Shown in pieces: positions 26,168 to 35,161 of a DNA stretch of 64,000 nucleotides (the first letter of the stretch is position 1; the number at the start of each line of letters is the position of its first letter). The notes beneath the pieces were generated by a model. The model saw nothing but the letters and a program-made list of their open reading frames with translations. It was not told the origin of the DNA and searched no databases. Where the stretch lies: the NCBI GenBank assembly GCA_963204725.1, contig CAUJHH010000035.1:1-64000 (forward strand). The letters run 5' to 3'. The translations under genes and the position numbers were made by a program. The stretch is from Planctomycetota bacterium (GTDB lineage Bacteria; Planctomycetota; Phycisphaerae; Phycisphaerales; UBA1924).

Positions 26168-27244
26168 TCACTTGGTCTCGCGATCGGCCGAGATGGCCCG
26201 AGAGGGCATGAACTTGCGACCGATGTCGGCGTTGCGAACGAAGAGGCGATATTCGGCGGGCTGCCAGACCTGGGCCTTGGCGTTCCAGACCATGACGAGC
26301 GAGAGATCGAGGTCTCCGGATTTCTCGTCGGATCCCTTGGTCCTTACCGGCACGCGGACATCAACTGCCTTCTTGCCGGTCTCGGCGAAGTCGGCGGCGT
26401 CCGGGAAGATCTCGTCCATGCCGTAGGAGACGATGCTGGTCTGCCGGGATTCCGATTCGCTCGAGTCGCGTGTGCGGAGGGCCATCATGGTCATGCCTCC
26501 ACGACGGGGCATCGGCGATTTCACGCCCGAATCAACGCCCGAGACCGCGAGGTTCGTGACGTCGAGCGAACTGAGCGCGAACGCGGGCGAGAGCACTTCG
26601 AACATGCGTGTGGAGGCGGGCGGATCGCCATCGTCCTTGCCCTTCAGGGTAGCGATGGAGGCGGCGAGGGCCGCGGCGTCGCCCGCGACGAGCGGCTCAA
26701 CGGCCAGACGCACAGCCTCAACGAGTCGCTCGCGCTGCGTGAGGCCCATCCACGCGAAGGAGTCATCATTTCCGATGGTGGAGGAGACGCCGGAGGCGAA
26801 CTCGCCGACCAGCGCGCCGGCAGCGGTCGCGTCCTTCACCTTCGGGAAGGTGTAGTTCGCGGCGATTCCGGAGGGTTGGAGATGGGGCGGCATTCCGAAT
26901 CCGCCCGGGCCCGCGGGGCCGCCTTGCGAGCCGACACGGATCTGGGGTGTGGGCCCGCTCCCTTCGGTACGCACGCCGTCGTGCGGCGCGCTCGCGCCGA
27001 ACGATCCGGGTCGATCGCCGTCTTCCGGCGGCGCGTCCGCCGGTCGATCCGCGACGACGCGCGGCCGCCGCTCGGGGCGTTGGAGGGACTTGATTGACCA
27101 CGCGAGGGAACCGATCCCAACGGCGGCGACGAGCAATCCCACGAGGACCTTGGGGCTGACGCTTGCGGCGCGGCTGTGCAGTCGCTCGCGCGGCTCGGGG
27201 CGGGGCTTGTCAACGACACCGGCATCGATCTCGGTCCGCGTCAT
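26168..27244 (-). CDS. Hypothetical single-pass membrane protein
   Basis: A 358-residue protein that I cannot assign to a family. The ATG has GGAGGT 5 bases upstream, the best ribosome site in the area, and excludes an earlier in-frame start. Residues 1-31 are charged and cytoplasmic, 32-51 (KVLVGLLVAAVGIGSLAWSI) form a membrane helix, 55-125 are Pro/Gly-rich, and the rest looks like one folded extracytoplasmic domain (DDSFAWMGLTQRERL to MVWNAKAQVWQPAEYRLFVR). It ends 34 bases before the pilin-like gene on the same strand, so the two may be one operon. Confidence 0.75.
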   Translation of the reverse strand: MTRTEIDAGVVDKPRPEPRERLHSRAASVSPKVLVGLLVAAVGIGSLAWSIKSLQRPERRPRVVADRPADAPPEDGDRPGSFGASAPHDGVRTEGSGPTPQIRVGSQGGPAGPGGFGMPPHLQPSGIAANYTFPKVKDATAAGALVGEFASGVSSTIGNDDSFAWMGLTQRERLVEAVRLAVEPLVAGDAAALAASIATLKGKDDGDPPASTRMFEVLSPAFALSSLDVTNLAVSGVDSGVKSPMPRRGGMTMMALRTRDSSESESRQTSIVSYGMDEIFPDAADFAETGKKAVDVRVPVRTKGSDEKSGDLDLSLVMVWNAKAQVWQPAEYRLFVRNADIGRKFMPSRAISADRETK

Positions 27245-27400
27245 GTTCGACCTCCCGGGCACGGTGCCCAACCGGGCGCTCCAACGGAGCAGCCGCCGCG
27301 CACTTTCAGGGATGGCGACCCTTGTGCGAATCCGTCATGGCGGCGCACGAAATCATAGATTCATACGAATCGAGCCATTGGGGCGATACGGTGGATGCTC

Positions 27401-28312
27401 TCAGGCGATCTGCATGCCCTCGCGAGCGGTCAGCTCGCCGAACAACTGGCCAAGGCGGGCCGTCGTTGCCCCGGGCTTGCCGTCGCCGATCGTGCGGCCG
27501 TCGGCACGCGTGACGGGAGCGAGTTCGCCCATCGTCCCGGTGCAGAAGGCCTCGTCGGCTCGGTAGAGCTCGGCCTGCGAGATATCTCGTTCGGCGTGGG
27601 CGATCCCGTTCGCCTTGCAGAGTTCGAGCACGGTCGCCCGCGTGATCCCCTCCGGGCAGGCGACGCAGCGGGGCGTCTCCACCAGTGGCTCGTGCCTCGT
27701 GTTCGTCACGATGAAGAGATGCGTCGCGTTCGTCTCCGCGATGAAGCCGCGCGGATCGAGCATGATCGCGTCGTCCGCGCCCGATGCGGTCGCCTCGATC
27801 TTCGCGAGGATCGACTGGATCAGATTGCAGTGGTGGATCTTCGGGTCCATCATGTCCGGTGCGAACCGCCGGATCGACGCGGTGGCGAGGGTGAGCCCGC
27901 CCTTGTCGTAGACCGGGGCCTTGTGCTCCGCGAGCACGATGAGCGTCGGGCCGGACTGGTTGAGGCGAGGATCCATGCCGCTCGTGACCTTTACGCCCCG
28001 TGTCAGCGTCAGGCGGATGTGCACCGCGTCGGTCATGTTGTTGGCGCGGAGTGTCTTGCGGATCTCTTCGGTGATGCGATCGTGCGTCGGGATCTCGGCG
28101 AATGCGAGCGCCTTGGCCGAGTGCCGGAGCCGATCGAGATGCTCGGTCAGCTTGAAGATGCGCCCGCTGTAGACGCGCAGCCCCTCCCACACCGCGTCGC
28201 CCCCCTGCACGGCGGAATCGAACGGCGAAATCCCGGCCTGATCGCGATGGATCAGCGAGCCGTTGATGTTGACCAGGATGTCCTTGTTCTTCGGATTGAA
28301 CGACTGTTGCAT
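27401..28312 (-). CDS. Class IV (branched-chain type) aminotransferase
   Basis: A 303-residue fold-type IV PLP enzyme, closest in look to branched-chain amino-acid aminotransferases (IlvE). The N-terminal signature is GDAVWEGLRVYSGRIFKL; Lys158 in MDPKIHHCNL is the PLP-binding lysine; FIAETNATHLFIV and CPEGITRATVLEL form the phosphate-binding part. D-amino-acid aminotransferase or aminodeoxychorismate lyase activity cannot be excluded from sequence alone, so no symbol is given. AGGAAGAG precedes the ATG. It follows a 2-hydroxyacid dehydrogenase by 25 bases in the same direction. Confidence 0.87.
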   Translation of the reverse strand: MQQSFNPKNKDILVNINGSLIHRDQAGISPFDSAVQGGDAVWEGLRVYSGRIFKLTEHLDRLRHSAKALAFAEIPTHDRITEEIRKTLRANNMTDAVHIRLTLTRGVKVTSGMDPRLNQSGPTLIVLAEHKAPVYDKGGLTLATASIRRFAPDMMDPKIHHCNLIQSILAKIEATASGADDAIMLDPRGFIAETNATHLFIVTNTRHEPLVETPRCVACPEGITRATVLELCKANGIAHAERDISQAELYRADEAFCTGTMGELAPVTRADGRTIGDGKPGATTARLGQLFGELTAREGMQIA

Positions 28313-28337
28313 GGCTGCGGCTCTTCCTCAGGTTCGA

Positions 28338-29294
28338 TCAGACAATTCCTGCCGGGTTCTCGGGCTCCTGTCCGCTGAGCACGCGCCAGACATCGCGCAC
28401 GACCCAGGACATGTTCTCTTTGGCGCGCCGTGTGCCGCTCGCCAGATGGGGCGAGCAGTGCGCGTTCTTCAGCCCGAGGAGCGTGTACGCATCCCCGAAC
28501 GGCTCCGGCTCGTGGACATCGATCAGCGCGGTTGCGTGCTCGTGCGAACGCAGGAACGAGCCGAGCGCGTTCGCGTCGACGATGAAGCCGCGGCTCGTGT
28601 TCACGAAGATCGTGTTATCGCGCAGGAGCGCGAAGGCAACGGCATCGAGCAGGTTTCGATTGGAGGGCCGGCCGTCGACGTGCACCGTTAGCACGTCAGC
28701 GCGGGTGAGCAGTTCCTCCCGAGAGACGGGCGTCGCGCCGTGACGCGACATCTCCGGGATCTCGCGGATGTCGTGATAGATCACGTCCATGTGAAACGCT
28801 CGCGCCACCCTTGCCACGGCCGAGCCGATCCGCCCGAAGCCGTAGATTCCCATCGTCATCTCGTTCAGCTCTCGCTCGCCGACCAGTTCCCGCCTCGCCA
28901 CGTTCCACGCCTTCGCGTCGAGGGCACGATCGAGAAACACGCGAGGACGCGTTGCGTCGGCCAGCATCGCGAAGACATACTCGACAACGGCCCGCGTGTT
29001 GGCATCCGGCGTGCTCACCACCTTGACGCCCCGGGCCTCGCACGCCGGCAGATCGAAATTGTCCAGCCCGACCCCCGCCCGTCCGACGACCCTTAGTCTC
29101 GGGGCCCGCGCCAGGAGCGCATCGTTCACAATGGTGTAGGTGCGAACGACCAGCGCGTCCGCTCGCGCCAGCAGGACACCGAACCCCTGCTCATCCACGC
29201 CGCACCGCACGACCTCGCAGCGTTCCGCCAGCCAACGCTCGGGGGCGGGGTCGAGATCCTCGGTCACGATTGCGAGCATCCGCTCTTCACCCAT
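28338..29294 (-). CDS. D-isomer-specific 2-hydroxyacid dehydrogenase
   Basis: A 318-residue NAD-dependent dehydrogenase like the catalytic part of phosphoglycerate dehydrogenase, without the C-terminal ACT domain. The nucleotide-binding motif is GIYGFGRIGSAVAR. The catalytic Arg is in NTSRGFIVD, the Glu in DVHEPEPF and the His in CSPHLASGT. The substrate is a 2-hydroxy/2-oxo acid; with an aminotransferase 25 bases downstream a shared amino-acid or oxo-acid pathway is possible. A second ATG five codons in (MLAIVTED) has an equally good context. The gene diverges from the esterase-like gene. Confidence 0.85.
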   Translation of the reverse strand: MGEERMLAIVTEDLDPAPERWLAERCEVVRCGVDEQGFGVLLARADALVVRTYTIVNDALLARAPRLRVVGRAGVGLDNFDLPACEARGVKVVSTPDANTRAVVEYVFAMLADATRPRVFLDRALDAKAWNVARRELVGERELNEMTMGIYGFGRIGSAVARVARAFHMDVIYHDIREIPEMSRHGATPVSREELLTRADVLTVHVDGRPSNRNLLDAVAFALLRDNTIFVNTSRGFIVDANALGSFLRSHEHATALIDVHEPEPFGDAYTLLGLKNAHCSPHLASGTRRAKENMSWVVRDVWRVLSGQEPENPAGIV

Positions 29295-29390
29295 GCTCGC
29301 AGGGTAGCAATCGCCCCCTCCACGCGGCTCGGACGCCTCATCTGATAGACTCGGCCGCGATCTCCCAATGCTCTTTGAAAGGGGCCATAC

Positions 29391-31253
29391 ATGCACCCAT
29401 CCCACATCGCTCGGATGCTCGCCTCGTCCTTTCTTTTCACTGCTGCCTTCCCTGCCCTCGCACAACCCACGCTCCCCACGACCCCCGATTCCGCGCGCCT
29501 CGCGTGGCTTCGCGCCAACGCGTACCCGATCGAGACCTGCGAGCCCTCGGACTCGGTCGATGATCTCGCCTTTCTGAAAGAGATCGTCGGCGATGCCCGC
29601 ATCGTCGCCCTCGGCGAGGGCACGCACGGCACGCGCGAGTTCTTCCAGATGAAGCACCGCATCACCCAGTACCTCGCAGAGGAGATGGGCTTCACCATCT
29701 TCGCCATCGAGGCCAGCACCCCCGAATCCGCGAAGGTCAGCGACTACACCGTCCGCGGCCTCGGCGACTCGCCCGACGACCTGATCCGCGGCATGTACTT
29801 CTGGACTTGGTCCACCGACGAAGTGGCCGAAATGGCCCGCTGGATGCGTGTATTCAACAGTGGGGGAGTCGGCAACGAGACCAAAGCCAAACACATCGAC
29901 TTCACCGGCTTCGACATGCAAACACCCGATGTTGCGCAGGGAGTCGCCGCGGCATTCCTCGACGCGCACGACCCCGATCTCGCGGCCCGTGCGCTCGCAA
30001 CTTACACCGAATCGCGATCGTGGACCCGCGGCGCTCAGGGCCAGCCCTCCTTCGCCGTGGCCACCGCCTCGCTGCCGGGCCATCTCGTCGCCGGCAAGAG
30101 GATTCGCTATCTCGGCCATATCAAGACGGAGAAGCTCAAGGACGGCTTCGCAGGACTCTGGTTCCGATGCGATGGCAAGGAGGGGCAGCTCGCGTTCGAC
30201 AACATGGCCGATCGCGCCCCGAGCGACACAACCGACTGGACACCCGTCGAGATTGTCATGGACTGCCCCGCAGAAACAGAGGCCGCCGTCTTCGGTGCCA
30301 TCATGGTGGGAGAAGGGGAGGCGTGGTTCGACGGCGTCTCGATAGAGATCGACGGCACGAAAGCCGAGTTCGAGGGCGTCGATCTTGCCTTCGATGGCAA
30401 CGCCGCGAATCCCGATGAGGCCGACGCGGTCGCTGGCTTCTATCTCGCAGGTGCTGGGTACGAGATCTCCATTGATCGCAAGACCTTCAGAGCCGGCACC
30501 GGCTCATTGCATATGAACGGCAAGCCCGTCATCGGTCCGGCTGTGGGCGGTCCCGCGTTCATCGACGCCGCGAAGCGAACGACCGAGATCAAGGATGCCT
30601 TCGCCGCGAAGCTCGCGGAGTACAAGACGATGCCCGGTGTCGATGCAGCCGCCGCCGACTGGGCCCTGCACAACGCCGACATTGTTTCGCAGTACTACCG
30701 CATGTCCGCCGGCGAGATCACGCGCGATGAGTGCATGGCGAACAACACCAAGTGGATCATGGATCACGCTCCTGAGGGAGCCAAGATCATCCTCTGGGCC
30801 CACAACGGGCACGTCCACCGGCGCATGGGCACGCAGGGCTCATTTCTCGCCCAGATGTACGGTGCCGACTACCGCGTCATCTCTTTCGCGACCGGTACAG
30901 GCCGCTACACCGCCGGCGCGAGCGAGAAGACGCGCAAGCGTTTCCCCGGCGAGTGGCTCCGCGACCATGCTCTCGCCGCGCCTCCTCCCGGCTCCATCGA
31001 GTGGCATCTGCAGGCCATCGCGACCGGGGCCGACGGCAAACCCGCGATGCCCAATTTCGTCGTCAACATCCGTGACGCCTCGGCCGCCGATCCCGGCTCT
31101 GCGTGGCTTGCCGGCGCGGACGGCATCGTCCCCATGCGCTCGATCGGCGCTCTGGAGCAGGATCTGCAATTCTGGCCGGAAACGCCGAGCGCGTCGTTCG
31201 ATGCCCTCGTCTACATCAACATGACCACCCCCGCCCGGCAGCTCAAGCGCTGA
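29391..31253 (+). CDS. Exported erythromycin-esterase-like protein with beta-sandwich insert
   Basis: A 620-residue secreted protein of the erythromycin esterase family (EreA/Tiki-type fold). The ATG follows GAAAGGGG and starts a signal peptide (MLASSFLFTAAFPALA). The catalytic-domain motifs are LGEGTHGTREFF, FAIEAS, TGFDMQTPD and WAHNGHVHR. Between about residues 210 and 370 a second domain is inserted (GKRIRYLGHIKTE to GEAWFDGVSIEID), resembling a carbohydrate-binding jelly roll. Resistance to macrolides is possible but not implied: most environmental members have unknown substrates. It is followed by nuoF after 77 bases. Confidence 0.82.
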   Translation: MHPSHIARMLASSFLFTAAFPALAQPTLPTTPDSARLAWLRANAYPIETCEPSDSVDDLAFLKEIVGDARIVALGEGTHGTREFFQMKHRITQYLAEEMGFTIFAIEASTPESAKVSDYTVRGLGDSPDDLIRGMYFWTWSTDEVAEMARWMRVFNSGGVGNETKAKHIDFTGFDMQTPDVAQGVAAAFLDAHDPDLAARALATYTESRSWTRGAQGQPSFAVATASLPGHLVAGKRIRYLGHIKTEKLKDGFAGLWFRCDGKEGQLAFDNMADRAPSDTTDWTPVEIVMDCPAETEAAVFGAIMVGEGEAWFDGVSIEIDGTKAEFEGVDLAFDGNAANPDEADAVAGFYLAGAGYEISIDRKTFRAGTGSLHMNGKPVIGPAVGGPAFIDAAKRTTEIKDAFAAKLAEYKTMPGVDAAAADWALHNADIVSQYYRMSAGEITRDECMANNTKWIMDHAPEGAKIILWAHNGHVHRRMGTQGSFLAQMYGADYRVISFATGTGRYTAGASEKTRKRFPGEWLRDHALAAPPPGSIEWHLQAIATGADGKPAMPNFVVNIRDASAADPGSAWLAGADGIVPMRSIGALEQDLQFWPETPSASFDALVYINMTTPARQLKR

Positions 31254-31330
31254 CAGAGGCCCGCCCAACCCCTGACCCTGCCGCCCTCCCTCCCTACCAT
31301 CCGCCTCTACCCCAGCGGAGACCCCCGTCC

Positions 31331-32710
31331 ATGTGGCAGCCCAAGATCACCGCTCCGATCCTCACCCAACGCATCCCCACGCCCCCCTACGGCAAGATGC
31401 AGGACCGCCACGTCGTCTCCTACGACGAGTACATCAAGACGGGCGGCTACATCGGCCTCCGCAAAGCCCTGTCGATGAAGCCCGACGACGTGACCGAGGA
31501 GGTCAAGAAGTCGCAGCTTCGCGGGCGCGGCGGCGCGGGCTTCCCCACCGGGCTCAAGTGGACCTTTCTCCCCAAGGTCGAAGAGGGCAAAGACCCCGGC
31601 ATGCGGTATCTGGCGATCAACGCCGACGAGTCCGAGCCGGGCACCTTCAAGGACCGGCTGCTGATGGACTTTGATCCCCACCTCATGCTGGAGGGGATCG
31701 CGATCGCGTGCTACGCCTGCCGCCTGAAGAAGGCGTACATCTTCATCCGGGGCGAGTACCACCACCAGGCCAAGGTGCTCGAGAACGCGATCAAAGAGGC
31801 CTACGAGAACGGCATCTTCGGCGGCAAGGGCCTGCTGGACGGCGCATCCAACTTTGTGGTCGACTGCTACGTCCACCGCGGCGCGGGCGCGTATATCTGC
31901 GGCGAGGAGACCGCGCTGCTGGAAGGCCTCGAAGGCAAGCGCGGCTGGCCCCGCATCAAGCCGCCGTTCCCCGCGCTCAAGGGCCTCTTCGGCAAGCCGA
32001 CCATCATCAACAATGTTGAGACCCTCGCGCACCTGCCCAGCATCATCGAGAACGGATGGGAGTGGTTCAGCAAGCAGGGGTGCAACTCCACGATCGGCGG
32101 CCCGCCATCGTGGGGCACCAAGCTCATGGGCATGTCCGGGCACGTGAATCAGCCCGGCTGCTACGAGTTTGACCTCGGCATCCCGCTCCGTACCTTCGTC
32201 GAGCAGTACTGCGGCGGCATGCGCAACGGCAAGAAGTTCAAGGGCGCGATTCCCGGCGGCGTCTCCATGGGCATCCTCGGCACGGACCAGTACGAGGCCG
32301 AGCTGGACTTTGACATCGGCCGCAAGCACAACGTGCTGGGGCTCGGCACCGCGTGCCCGACGGTGTTCGATGAGGACACGGACATGGTGGCGGTTGCGCG
32401 GAACATCGCGCGGTTCTTCAAGCACGAGTCGTGCGGGCAGTGCACGCCCTGCCGCGAGGGGAGCGGGTGGCTGTATCAGCTCCTAGGCCGCATCGAAGAG
32501 GGCGACGCCAAGACCAAGGACCTGGACCTCGCGCTCGAGATCGCGACCAGCATGGGCTCCATGCCCGGCACCACGATCTGCGGCCTGGCCGACGGCAACA
32601 ACTGGGCCGTCCGCACCATCATGAACAAGTTCCGCCCTGAGTTCGAGGCCCGCGTCCGCCCCACCTTCGTGCCCGTCAGGGTCACAGTGGGAGCGGGGGC
32701 GAAGGGGTAA
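31331..32710 (+). CDS. nuoF: NADH-quinone oxidoreductase subunit F
   Basis: A 459-residue NuoF, the NADH- and FMN-binding subunit of respiratory complex I. Motifs are [11 protein letters not shown] for [18 protein letters not shown], and the 4Fe-4S ligands ESCGQCTPC (Cys368, 371, 374) plus Cys417 in TICG. The ATG at 31331 has GGAG about 10 bases upstream; in-frame sequence further upstream belongs to the esterase gene's shadow. No other nuo gene is adjacent: nuoI is 7 kb away on the other strand, so complex I genes are scattered here. It is followed after 28 bases by an unrelated nuclease-helicase gene. Confidence 0.95.
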   Translation: MWQPKITAPILTQRIPTPPYGKMQDRHVVSYDEYIKTGGYIGLRKALSMKPDDVTEEVKKSQLRGRGGAGFPTGLKWTFLPKVEEGKDPGMRYLAINADESEPGTFKDRLLMDFDPHLMLEGIAIACYACRLKKAYIFIRGEYHHQAKVLENAIKEAYENGIFGGKGLLDGASNFVVDCYVHRGAGAYICGEETALLEGLEGKRGWPRIKPPFPALKGLFGKPTIINNVETLAHLPSIIENGWEWFSKQGCNSTIGGPPSWGTKLMGMSGHVNQPGCYEFDLGIPLRTFVEQYCGGMRNGKKFKGAIPGGVSMGILGTDQYEAELDFDIGRKHNVLGLGTACPTVFDEDTDMVAVARNIARFFKHESCGQCTPCREGSGWLYQLLGRIEEGDAKTKDLDLALEIATSMGSMPGTTICGLADGNNWAVRTIMNKFRPEFEARVRPTFVPVRVTVGAGAKG

Positions 32711-32738
32711 GAGGTTCCTCCACACGAGGGCGCACATA

Positions 32739-34742
32739 TTGTCCGGCCGCGCGTGGTACGCCGACAAGATCGATGCCTTTCTCATTCGAAGCTCGGATGA
32801 GATTGTCGGCATTCTGTCTCGGCTGAGCCCGCATGACGTCGAGCGAACGCAGACCGGCGCGTGGCTCGAGCAAATCGCCATCCTTCGAGAGACTCTCATC
32901 TCGCTCGACGGGCCAACTCGATCCCAGGGCAAGGTCTATTTCGAGTACGACGTGCCACGGATGGGCCGAAGGATCGATGTAGTCGCCGCGATCGGCCACG
33001 TCTTGTTCGTGATCGAGTTCAAGGTGGGAGATCGCGAGTTCGTCGCGTCCGCAACGGATCAGGTGTGGGACTACGCCCTCGATCTCAAGCACTTCCACGA
33101 GACGAGCCACCACCAAATCATCGCGCCCATACTTGTTGCGACTCGCGCCGAGGGAAAGGCGTGTGTCGTGACCGGAACGCGACACAATGACGGACTGTTG
33201 AAGCCGATTCACGCCACGCCAGCGGATCTGCGTCACACGATCGGACAGGTGCTCGCGAACTGCTCCGGTGCGGCCATCAATGCCGATGCGTGGGAGCGCG
33301 GCAGATACAGCCCAACTCCGACGATCATCGAAGCCGCCAGATCGCTCTATGGCCGGCACACCGTTGCCGACCTGTCGCGTAACGACGCTGGCGCCGTGAA
33401 TCTGACGAAGACCTCCGAGTCGATTCAGGAAATCATTCGCGAAGCACGTCAACACAGTCGAAAGTCCATCTGCTTTGTCACGGGCGTGCCCGGCGCCGGC
33501 AAGACGCTCGTCGGGCTCAACGTCGCGACTGCGCACCGCGACGAGCACGACCAGCTGCATAGCGTCTTTCTGTCGGGAAATGGCCCATTGGTCAAGATCC
33601 TCTGCGAGGCGCTCGCTCGCGACAGCGTCGAGCAAGCCAAACGCCAGGAGGAGCGGTTCACACTTGGAAGGGCTCGGAGCGAGGTGAAGGCTTTCATTCA
33701 GAACGTGCACCACTTTCGTGACGAGTACGTCAGAGACCTGAGGCCGCCCATCGACCATGTCGTGCTTTTCGATGAGGCGCAGCGAGCGTGGAATCTCGAT
33801 CGCACCAGTGATTTCATGAGGCGAAAAAAAGGCATTGCCGGCTTTGCACACTCTGAGCCAGAGTTTCTGATCTCTTGCATGGACCGACACACGGATTGGG
33901 CGGTGATCGTCTGCCTCGTTGGTGGCGGTCAGGAGATCAATACGGGCGAGGCGGGGATCAGCGAATGGATTGAATCCATGTTTCGATTCTTTCCCGATTG
34001 GCATATCCACATCTCTCCACGGCTGCACGATTCCGAGTATGGCGCCGGCGCCGTGCTTGATCGTCTCCGGGAACGACCGCACGTTCACCCGGATGAGACC
34101 CTGCATCTCGGTATCTCGATGCGATCCTTTCGCGCCGAGCGAGTCTCCGAGTTCGTGAAGTGCGTGCTCGATCTCGAGGAGGTCGCAGCGAGGAAGTTGA
34201 GCGATCACATTCAACCGCGCTACCCGATCGTGCTGACCCGAGACCTCGGGCGCGCGAAGCGATGGCTCAGGCACTCGGCCCGCGGAAGCGAGCGCTACGG
34301 GATTGTCGTCTCGTCGCAGGCCGAGCGACTCAAGCCTCATGCGATCGATGTTCGCTCGCCGATGGATCCGGTGCACTGGTTCCTCGCGCCGAAACAAGAC
34401 GTGCGATCGTCCTACTACCTGGAAGATGTCGCCACTGAGTTTCACGTCCAGGGTCTCGAACTGGACTGGGCCGCCGTGGTGTGGGATGGGGACTTCCGCC
34501 GCTCTACGGCCCACGGGTGGACGCATCATTCGTTCGTCGGTGAGCGATGGAACCGCATCAACAAAGCAGAGCGTCAGCAGTACCTCAAGAACGCGTATCG
34601 CGTCCTCCTCACGCGTGCACGCCAAGGTATGGTGATCGTCGTTCCAGAAGGCGATCACGAGGACCCGACACGATCGCCAGAAATCTACGACCCTACCTTT
34701 GAGTACCTTGCAGAACTCGGTTTGCCGCAACTATCGCATTAG
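32739..34742 (+). CDS. Nuclease-helicase fusion (PD-(D/E)XK-like plus DUF2075 SF1 helicase)
   Basis: A 667-residue protein. The N-terminal 130 residues contain [19 protein letters not shown], with Asp80, Glu93 and Lys95 spaced as in PD-(D/E)XK nucleases. From about residue 243 comes an SF1-type helicase of the DUF2075 family: Walker A GVPGAGKT (249-256), Walker [10 protein letters not shown] (Asp345-Glu346), GGGQEIN, and the C-terminal [11 protein letters not shown] and [12 protein letters not shown]. The start is a TTG chosen for GAGGG 8 bases upstream and the absence of other starts. Its DNA is less GC-rich than nuoF (28 of 60 at 33421-33480 against 41 of 60 at 32521-32580), suggesting acquisition. 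An anti-phage role is likely but inferred. Confidence 0.82.
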   Translation: MSGRAWYADKIDAFLIRSSDEIVGILSRLSPHDVERTQTGAWLEQIAILRETLISLDGPTRSQGKVYFEYDVPRMGRRIDVVAAIGHVLFVIEFKVGDREFVASATDQVWDYALDLKHFHETSHHQIIAPILVATRAEGKACVVTGTRHNDGLLKPIHATPADLRHTIGQVLANCSGAAINADAWERGRYSPTPTIIEAARSLYGRHTVADLSRNDAGAVNLTKTSESIQEIIREARQHSRKSICFVTGVPGAGKTLVGLNVATAHRDEHDQLHSVFLSGNGPLVKILCEALARDSVEQAKRQEERFTLGRARSEVKAFIQNVHHFRDEYVRDLRPPIDHVVLFDEAQRAWNLDRTSDFMRRKKGIAGFAHSEPEFLISCMDRHTDWAVIVCLVGGGQEINTGEAGISEWIESMFRFFPDWHIHISPRLHDSEYGAGAVLDRLRERPHVHPDETLHLGISMRSFRAERVSEFVKCVLDLEEVAARKLSDHIQPRYPIVLTRDLGRAKRWLRHSARGSERYGIVVSSQAERLKPHAIDVRSPMDPVHWFLAPKQDVRSSYYLEDVATEFHVQGLELDWAAVVWDGDFRRSTAHGWTHHSFVGERWNRINKAERQQYLKNAYRVLLTRARQGMVIVVPEGDHEDPTRSPEIYDPTFEYLAELGLPQLSH

Positions 34743-34850
34743 TCCGACGGCACTCCGTGTTCTTCCCCACTCCTCGGCGCGCGGCACCTAGATAATGCCT
34801 TTCCGTGCGACTGAGACCGGCCCGCTTTGGCGCCATTCTTGGTGCTCTTC

Positions 34851-34998
34851 AGCCCGACAGGGCTGGCAGTTCATAGCCGGGGCGTGTAGCAAGCCCGCGC
34901 AGTGTGTGGGGGGCGCCGCGACACCCCCGGTAAAGCCCGCCGCGCAGCGGCTTCCCCACGCCCGAAGGGCGCATCCTTGGTGGAGTGGGGCGGACTCC
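34851..34998. repeat. String of short hairpins (repeat-element candidate)
   Basis: Consecutive perfect inverted repeats: AGCCC-GACA-GGGCT (34851-34864), CGCCC-GAA-GGGCG (34959-34971) and GGAGT-GGGGCGG-ACTCC (34982-34998), with a GGGGG/CCCCC pair between them. Together with the larger palindrome at 35025 they look like a structured intergenic element of the REP kind. A genome-wide copy count would settle this. Confidence 0.45.
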
Positions 34999-35024
34999 CC
35001 CGACTCTCCCTCACGAGTTCTTTC

Positions 35025-35056
35025 GGTAGCACGTCGTACAAATACGACGTGCTACC
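35025..35056. terminator. Perfect 14-base-stem hairpin, possible two-way terminator
   Basis: GGTAGCACGTCGTA (35025-35038) is followed by CAAA and then its exact complement TACGACGTGCTACC (35043-35056). It stands between convergent genes. Neither side has a strong T-run, so Rho-independent termination is uncertain and a REP-type palindrome is the alternative. Confidence 0.5.
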
Positions 35057-35161
35057 CACCCCAGCGCTTCATCCCCTCCCCTCTCCTCCCGCGGCTTGTC
35101 AGGACGGGCGAAGCGTCCGCTCTCTGCGTTGTGTGTGCGCTTGATCCGAACGGCAGCCGCG

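Larger units (their letters stand above)
34743..35161. other. Convergent intergenic region rich in hairpins
   Basis: About 420 bases between two genes that end toward each other. No credible gene is present. It contains at least four short perfect inverted repeats and one 14-base-stem palindrome, listed separately. The layout suits two-way transcription termination or a dispersed repeat element. Confidence 0.6.

Noticed and set aside
28338..30119. Fusion of an unknown N-terminal part with the 2-hydroxyacid dehydrogenase
   Set aside because: The upstream half is antisense to the esterase-like gene; the dehydrogenase starts at 29294.
32682..34730. 682-codon open frame opposite the nuclease-helicase
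   Set aside because: No recognisable motif; the plus strand has Walker A, Walker B and nuclease residues.
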